Part shown: in pieces, positions 57,090 through 64,000 of the stretch | Layout: each line of letters begins with the position of its first letter | Numbering within the stretch: position 1 is the first letter of the stretch | Origin: Silene latifolia | Lineage: Eukaryota; Streptophyta; Magnoliopsida; Caryophyllales; Caryophyllaceae | Assembly (NCBI RefSeq): GCF_048544455.1 | Contig: NC_133534.1 | Span: 34,906,217 to 34,970,216 of the forward strand | Reading direction: 5' to 3' | Length of the DNA: 64,000 nt | Position numbers and translations under genes: made by a program | Notes under the pieces: generated by a model | What the model was told of the DNA's origin: nothing | What the model saw: only the letters and a program-made list of their open reading frames with translations | Database searches by the model: none

Positions 57090-59758
57090 TGTAGATACCT
57101 CGTTTCTGCACCTCCCGCCAAACACCGAGTGATGATTGGGCTGCATGTTTAGCATATGTCACGATTTTATGACGTTTCATAAATCGGTTAATAAAAGGTA
57201 ACTCGTACACTTGTATCTACCCCTTGGTTGTCATCTAGGTGTCATTACGGTCGTTTTAGCAGTAATTAGAGTACATTTGGAGTTCGGGGCAAAAACCGTT
57301 TCCATTTTCTAAAATCGTCAATCCCAAGTCAAAAATCAACGTGCTTGTCTACCTAAGGTTATAATGTCATAAAATGCTAGGAATATATCTCATTTTGAGT
57401 CTCATGTCACTTCTTTATGCTAAACTTAAGTTTACATTGCAAAATGTGCATTTCATTTAACAAAATGACAACCCGACCTTTAGGCCCGTTGGACGAGGTG
57501 ATAAGGATTTTTTTGGGTCTATTCACATAAAGTTCTATATCTTTCTCTTATCTTTCCAATGCCACCAAAATCACCTTAATCCGAGTCTTGTAGAGAAAGT
57601 TATGCCTAAAATACGACAGGCTGTCAGACGCACTTTCTTGCGCAGGAGGAAACCGCCCAAGGAAGGACGCAGCATATGTTGCGCCTCTTCCAAAGGTGGT
57701 TTTTTCCTGAAGCTAGCTCCACATCAACGCGTTTGCTTGGGGAAAGGGTTATCTTTCCTATTTCCTTTCCAAAACCATACCCCTCATGAATAGTATAAAT
57801 ATAGGCCTTCACCTCACATAATTTTCACGCGAGTGTCCGCCCCTTCTCTTCTCCCTTTGCATTCTAAAACCGCGCTCTTGCTTTTTGACGCATGCGTGCT
57901 TGCTCTATGCGACAACGTAAGCCCAGATCATTCTGGGTACCAGTCACGTTGCATAGACAAACCAATTTGACCACTACACAATAACATTAAATCAATCTTT
58001 TTAAATCCTTTTTCAAGGGCACTTTCATATTTGCATAGATTGAGTTGAGTTACCACTAAAAACCGATTTTAGTTAAATCTCGCAACACTAACGTGTAAGT
58101 CTGAGGGTGTAAACCCATTTTAATTTTGTATTTATTTTCTGTTTTATAATTTGCTTATGAATTTTTGTTATAAGCATGCTCAAACCATTTTCGAAAGTTA
58201 AGTTTTAAACTGTTTTGACGAAAGAAATGGCGTGGGGAAAAATCGCACTGACTGATGTGCCTTCTGGAAAGGCGGCAACATCTGCTGCGCCTCTTCCAGG
58301 GACTGCCTTCAGTCACTGCTCTTCTTCTTCTTCCTCGGTTCTTTGTTGTTTAGTCTGTTGTCCACCTTTCTTCGTTTTTTCATTCTTATTTCGCTTAAAC
58401 CTTTCAAATTCAAGCTTTCCAGTTTATTTTTATCCATCTTTTCACTTAAATCCCTCATAGTCAATATTTGCGGGTTTTCGTCATTTTATTCAAACCCGAA
58501 TTTTAAAGGCTCGATTTTCTCCTTATCGAATCGTTAGAATTTGTCTTTTGTACATAATTTTAATTCGTTTTCTAGTACTAATTCTAAGCTTCATCTTTTC
58601 ATTCGAATTATCCGAGTTTCAAGTTTTGTATTTTGTAATTCCGACGTCGTAATCCTTTGTAATTTTTATGATCCACCTTCATGACCTGTTCTACTTCGTT
58701 TTATGACAATCTTTGATGCATACAATCTGCGTAAATCACTTACTTCGAGTCGTATGTAAATAATCAATGTAAATTAACCGATGAACAATAACGAACAACG
58801 AGTTTGACTTTCACAGTCAAAATTCAACTCGAGAACAGTCGCATAAACTAACGCGCTTCTTCCAAAGGACGCAGTTTATGCTGCGCATGTTCTGAGATGG
58901 CTTCTGCCTCTGAACTCTTCTCGCCTTGACATAGGTTTTCTAATTAGGATTCTAATCAACTATTATACTTATTATCACCTCTAATTCGATACATGTTCAT
59001 ATTCCTATATTCCAATTTTAATTCTTTTGTTTCTTTTAATTTATATTACTCACTTTATTTCATTTTATTTTATTACTAAAACTCTTCTGAGCATGTTTAT
59101 GATGCAATTCAAATATCCACAATAATTTATTTCTTATACTTTTTAATATTTCATATTTATCTTGTAATATTATTTTTCTGGCACATTCACATGTAATCAA
59201 CCTAAATCTCAACTTTGACCCCCAATTGAGTGCTAAATTGCTTGTCTACCGACATAGTCTAATCTCACATACTAGGATTAATCCATGTTTTTCGCATTAC
59301 ATGCATATAACTGACAACATATCAAGTATAAATTATTTCCCTGATCATTAGTAGAGGCCGCTATCGAGGCGGGCGGGATTAAGTGTTCAAATAAAGAGCT
59401 TCCTAATACGTACCCTCACTCACCCTTTACTCAAGATCTCCGTGAACACTAATGTTCATTGACATCATGAGAGTCATTCTAGACATAGAATGCTAAGGGT
59501 ACCGAATTTCTTAGTGTTCATGTCACTACTTTGTGTTTTGACATGACATGAAATATTTGAACTGTTCCAATTTTCCATAACAATTGGTGGCGACTCCACA
59601 AATGCAAGCTTGTCAAACCTTTCACTGGTTTCAATAATGCTTTTTAAATCGGTAACGGCCCATGACGTGCTTTAGCTCGCGCCGGGGTTCCGTGGGAGAA
59701 GGGTCGCCGCCTCGAAACCAACGCTCAGGTGCGCGCGTCGCGGGTGGCTGTGTCCACA
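57090..59758 (+). repeat. 5' LTR of a Tat/Ogre-type Gypsy element
   Basis: 2669 bp, TGTAGATACC...TGTCCACA, followed at once by the tRNA-Arg primer site. CTTATCTTTCCAATGCCACC lies at 57547-57566, palindromic GCGC-rich sequence (GGACGCAGCATATGTTGCGC) at about 57662-57681, and the TATA box AGTATAAATATAGG near 57791. GAGTGTCCGCCCC after the TATA matches the solo LTR. Variants of GCAGCATATGTTGCGCC recur near 58275 and 58870. Confidence 0.85.
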
Positions 59759-59761
59759 GTT

Positions 59762-59778
59762 TGGCGACTCTGCTGGGG
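59762..59778 (+). other. Tat/Ogre primer-binding site (tRNA-Arg)
   Basis: TGGCGACTCTGCTGGGG differs at one base from the complement of plant tRNA-Arg(ACG) 3' end (TGGCGACTCCGCTGGGG). A tRNA-Arg primer is characteristic of Ogre/Tat elements. Confidence 0.85.
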
Positions 59779-62700
59779 TACATACTCTTAGACTAAGTCT
59801 AATGTTACCTAGGGTGAAACTTGAACAAGGTTAGGGAATAGTTTATATGAGACAATTGTCAGTTTTCATTACTCGACCTTCTCAGGTCGTTTTAGCCAGC
59901 CTTCCTAGGCTTAACCCAACCAATTCGGCCAATCGTCCCGTATGGACGGTCAAATTCCAATATGTGCCCAAAGATGGATATCGATTGACGTCAACCATAC
60001 CACGATGCTTACTCATGTTTGTATCAAGAGCTTTCATTACTCGAGCGAATGGACTAGGAACCGACCCGACTCATGTTTGGCACGGACCTCTCCACAGACC
60101 AGGGTATGATAGCTTGGTATGGCAACCCACCTTTTAAGCCAAAACCCTTTTAAAAGCACTCACCATACCATTATAACGCATGTCTGTATGTATGTGTTAC
60201 GTATCTTCCGACTCAATCACTAGTCTAAATATCACATTTGTAAACCAAATAATGTCAAAATCTCTGTAGATAATCCATTTTCGATCCTTAAAAAAAGGGA
60301 TCATTTGTAAACCAAATAATGCCGAATTTTTCGATTTTCAGATTTCAGTTTTCCAAAAAAAAAAATCATTTTCAAAAATCCATTTTGTAAATTAAATAAT
60401 GTCCAATTTTCTGTAGATGTAAAATTCATTTCCAATTACACAACATAAAAAAAACCCATTTGTGAAATTCCTGTCAATTTTAAATTCTCCATAAATAAAA
60501 TCTTTGTAAATTCTCAAAAAAAATCAAAGAAAGGAAAAAAAAAGAAAAAAAAACAAAAGAAAATTCAAAACAAAAAAATGTTTTAAATTAGAATATTTTT
60601 AAACGATGTAATTGTAAATATGTAAATTCAATTGGGTAAAGTCAGAGTCAAAATTCAAACAGGCTACGTCCTAATCGGAACTCTGTTAGGTTATAAACTC
60701 GTCTTCCCTTATATTTTGGGTCTTTCAAATTCAAGTCCAATCCAAAGGCGTCACGCCGTTTTTTCGGTACCCCTACCCCATTTCAGTTAGGATCTAAACA
60801 TTTTCGACACCTCGAGTCACACGTTCCCGAGTCGTACACAAAAGACTTAATGGGGCTCACCTTTCAAATCCATTTTCTTTCAAAACTGTCTTTTCCAAAC
60901 CTTTCTAATGACACGTCCCGAGGTTCAACACACGAGTCTCAATGGGACTCACATTTTAGTCTAACGTCTTAAAATGCAGCCGTCTTCTTAATACCTATAA
61001 GCACATCTCGGGTATCTACACTTATACTCGAGTCTAGAATTAACACGTGTCATCAATCCCGTCAATAAGGTCAACCATCTAAATGTTACTCTGTCAAAGT
61101 CAACAGTTGAGTCTATGATCAAAGTCAAACATCGTGAGTCCAAACACGAGAAGTCGCTCACGACCTTTCGTGAATTCACAGGTCAAGAGTCTATTTTTCC
61201 CGTCTCGTCCTCATATATTTTCCTTCGTATATCCCTTAGTTGTCGCCTTAGTATGCGTGATCCCATGCCGAATCAAGTTATAACGCACGTCATTTTCTTC
61301 TCGGTAGGAATTCTGCGATTTCCAATGAAAATGTTCAAGAACGTTTATCTGTCATCGTCGAAGGACTAAGTTCTGCAGTCATTAAGATTCAGGCCACCGT
61401 CGAAGACTTGATCACTCTTGTCTTCAATATGGAAATCCAGATAGACAGGTCATAGCTTCAACACGACCCATCCATCTAAGCAGGCCAATGAAGATAAAGG
61501 AGTCAACCTCTTGGAAACTCCACCCAGAAGCCGAGACGAGCTCCTAGGACATTCGATGACCTCGAAACCACATACGAAGTGGCTCTACAAAGACTGGTTT
61601 CCCAGGGAAAACTCTATCCAATCGGTCCAACCCCAGACCCTGAAAAGATATTGCCTAGGTGGAAGGGCAATTCATATTCTCAGTACCATCGAGGTAGGGG
61701 ACATACGAAGGAATGTTTTGCCTAAAGCATATTATCCAAGATATGATCGAGGATGGCAGGCTTCCTGTACCACTTTCCATCAAGCAATCCAAGAAGATCG
61801 ACCCTCTTGGGTTTAACATATTAAACATGACCAGAAATTATTCCTAGATTGTTCTCACCTTCTTGCTCTTCATGATAACGAACAAATCAATGTCCTTGAA
61901 GACGATGATATCCAGAATGGAATGCTCATGCTTTCTGCCACAATTAACAATAAAGTTTCCAAGTTAGAGGGAGCTATCAATGATCTAAACCCAGACTTTC
62001 TGGTATAGAAGGCAAATTTGTCTCCTTAGAAAAACAGCTTGCTGAAATAGGAGTCAAAATTAACAAAGGCAACATTATGGAGCCTTCATCGAAGAAGTCT
62101 AACTAATCTCCAAAGCAATTCACAAATCTAGGCATACCTTATGCCGTAGCCCTGAACAAGTTATCTTCTCTAGGTATTCTCCAGCATATCGGTCCAACAC
62201 CAGACCCAGAAAAGAAATCTAAGTTTTGGGATGGTAGTTCATACTGTCAATACCTTGGAGGTATATGGCATGATGTTGAGTATTGTTACAAGCTTAGGCA
62301 GGATATACAAGATGGAATTGAGAATTTATCAATGGAGATCGCACGCGTAGATGGGGTCATCCTCTTAGGAAATTTGCCGACATTGGTATTACATACACTG
62401 ATGCCCATCAGATACTCATGAAATGACAAATGTTGAAACCGATAGAACCTACGCCTGACTCATAAAAGAAGTATAAATTCTGGGATAGATGCCTATTGCC
62501 AATATCACAGGGGCAAAGGACACAATACTGAGATGTGCTATAAGCTCAAGCATGTGATCCAAGACATGATTGATGACCGGAAGTTGTCCCTCTCAGCTTT
62601 TACCCAACGTAATAGTCTGGACAATCCTCATGGATGTACCACGACATCTAGTTAGGAAACCCTTCTTGACTATTCTTCACCCATCATCCCAACAGAGAGG

Positions 62701-62825
62701 ACGAGGTGCTCAAATGGATGAATGTTGGAAATCAAGAGTCAAAGTCAGTTGTTGAAAGAAAAGAAAATGTTTAAGCGTGGGCCGATTATTAAAAGTCTGG
62801 ATCTAAGATCGAGTCAGGGTTCGAG
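59779..62825 (+). pseudogene. Decayed Tat-type interior with three gag-like zinc modules
   Basis: The leader to about 61500 is non-coding. Near 60250-60440 there are loose repeats of TTTGTAAACCAAATAATG. From 61530 on, broken frames encode Tat-type Gag C-terminal modules. Each has a PTPDPEK-like lead, then a CX2HX4HX4C-like motif: SQYHRGRGHTKEC (about 61678), CQYLGGIWHDVEYC (about 62245) and CQYHRGKGHNTEMC (about 62493). Each is followed by an IQDMI-type helix. The three copies are in different frames with stops. The region ends where the LTR at 62826 begins, and pol is not in the window. Confidence 0.6.
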
Positions 62826-62856
62826 TGTAATACTACGGTTTTATGAGCCTCTGGGT

Positions 62857-63002
62857 ACTCTATCGAGTGGGCCTTACTCTGTCGAGTAAGGATGTTTTGC
62901 ATTTTAAAATAGTTTCTGACCTGTAGGGTACTCGATCGAGTAGCCTTGGTACTCGATCGAGTAGGCGACACTCGATCGAGTACGTCAGTCACTCGATCGA
63001 GT
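62857..63002. repeat. ACTCGATCGAGT palindrome array in U3
   Basis: Six copies. The first two have a changed centre (ACTCTATCGAGT, ACTCTGTCGAGT) and the last four are exact. The array ends about 53 bp before TATTTAAA. Confidence 0.8.
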
Positions 63003-63757
63003 AGCCCGGTCTACGGGTAATGTTTTGTCGGGTTTTGTTAATAATGCGAATTAGTATTTAAACCTTTCCGTCACTTTCATGAAACGCTTTTACAAACCTA
63101 ATTACTTTGAAAAGAGATTGCAACCTACGTACTTCACATCCTTCGCATTATTGACAAATCTCGGAGCTTGGGAGGTCGGAATTCATCATTCTTTACATTC
63201 TTGTGATCCTTACATCGAGGGTAAGATCTACGTACTATTTTTATGGTATTTCGTTAAGGTTGTTTAAATCCTAATTTGGTGGTTTGGGGGTTTTGTTGTC
63301 TTTTATGATTGTTAGTAATTGTATGATTATATGTTAGGAGGAGGATTCGTAGAGGAGGCCTTTTGATAACAGCTGTTGAGACCGTCTGATTGTATTGCAT
63401 TCCAGGTAGGGTTTCCCTACTCAGTATTAGTCACATGATGTGTTGGTTGTGATTTGTGATTGTTGAATATTATCGTACGAGTATTGTGACGGTTGTTGGG
63501 TTTGCTTGCTGATTAGTAGTTGTGATTGATTGTATCTGTCTGTGTTCTTCGGGGTGCGTTCCTGGCTGAGTGGAGTCATTTGCGGGAGTGGCTTCACGCC
63601 CATTATTCGCATTCTGTGGAACCCGCCACAGAAGGGATGTGCACATTAATGGATTTGGGTTTATCGCTCGACGGAGATGAGCGGGGCTTAGGTGGGAACG
63701 GCTGCGGCCCCCACTGGCGGCGAGGAGCAACCTGTTGCGATGGGTACTCTGGCAGGG

Positions 63758-63777
63758 CTACACACTTTAGTGTGTAG
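63758..63777. promoter_or_regulatory. Conserved LTR hairpin, loop TTTA
   Basis: CTACACAC, TTTA, GTGTGTAG. The same 8-bp stem as at 10432 and 16474, with a different loop. Confidence 0.55.
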
Positions 63778-64000
63778 TCAGTATTATGGAGTTGATGATG
63801 GAGTTCGGAGTATATCTGTGACGATTGAGCTGTGTTCTTTGTTGTATTGTTGAGTTATATAAATTGTGTGATTAGTACTGACCCCGTTTATTGTTTTAAA
63901 AACTGTGGTAATCCATTCGGGGATGGTGAGCAGTTGTTGAGCAAGTATGAGTCGAGATACATGGGATAACTGGGATGTGTCACCTTCAGATGATAGAGTC

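Larger units (their letters stand above)
62826..64000 (+). mobile_element. LTR related to the LARD family, cut by window end
   Basis: It starts TGTAATACTACGG (the LARD LTR in sense starts TGTAACACTACGG). It carries six palindromes (62857, 62876, 62930, 62951, 62970, 62991), a TATA-like TATTTAAA at 63055, the conserved hairpin at 63758-63777, and CCATTCGGGGATGGTGAGCA near 63913 as in the LARD LTR. The preceding pentamer TCGAG (62821-62825) would be its TSD. The other end is outside the window. The frames here are repeat by-products. Confidence 0.75.

Noticed and set aside
62570-62755. Short open frame before the right-end LTR
   Set aside because: It lies in decayed Tat interior, out of phase with the gag-like modules, and shows no domain.
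57090-62825. Endogenous pararetrovirus
   Set aside because: No movement, coat or RT proteins were seen. LTR ends, TATA and a tRNA-Arg primer site instead fit a Tat/Ogre retrotransposon.

Overview
This is a plant nuclear window, almost certainly from a dicot. The evidence is spliced genes for plant-only families, a plastid-targeted protein, and dense nested LTR retrotransposons, LINE fragments, tRNA-derived SINEs and MITEs. A Caryophyllales host is plausible from the style of the repeats, but that is a guess. No bacterial, organellar or viral genes were recognised.

Only two intact host genes are visible, and they are convergent. On the plus strand, 27574-31285 is a four-exon DUF630/DUF632 gene (APSR1/NRG2/REL2-like, 759 codons). 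On the minus strand, 37613-34215 is a three-exon gene for the plastid J-like membrane protein CPP1/CDF1 (281 codons). Their introns hold small transposons: a SINE with a 17-bp target duplication, a Stowaway MITE and a TGTTACTC-type MITE. A third, broken host gene (TPR-like, minus strand, about 48.6-57.0 kb) is interrupted by a hAT-like element.

The rest is layered mobile DNA, much of it delimited here by target-site duplications (TSDs). Left arm (1-6.6 kb): MITE and foldback debris, plus a complete 553-bp TRIM (TSD GTCGT) inside an older LTR. 6.66-20.19 kb: a three-level nest, a LINE split by a Copia element (7035-19258, TSD GACCA), itself split by a non-coding LARD-like element (10010-17389, TSD TCAAT). 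20.3-22.2 kb: LTR debris and microsatellites. 22.2-26.2 kb: a LINE RNase H fragment containing a SINE, then a Tourist-like element holding a 2475-bp solo Tat-type LTR (TSD CATTG). 38.1-47.8 kb: a hAT-like MITE whose end abuts a 9.1-kb Gypsy array of three LTRs and two internal regions, bounded by one TSD (GTTGT). 49.9-56.4 kb: a hAT-like element (TSD CTTTAAGC) carrying a truncated Athila-like non-autonomous element. 57.1-62.8 kb: a Tat/Ogre-type 5' LTR, tRNA-Arg primer site and decayed gag. 62.8-64.0 kb: the start of an LTR related to the LARD family.

Two patterns stand out. First, several LTR families share one U3 layout: a motif near CTTATCTTTCCAAYGCCACC, then an array of short palindromes (ACTCGATCGAGT or ACTCGGYCGAGT in two families), then the TATA box. 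Second, nearly all small differences between the youngest repeat copies fall at CTG/CAG trinucleotides (a CHG methylation context) and are indel-like, which suggests base-calling artefacts rather than real decay.
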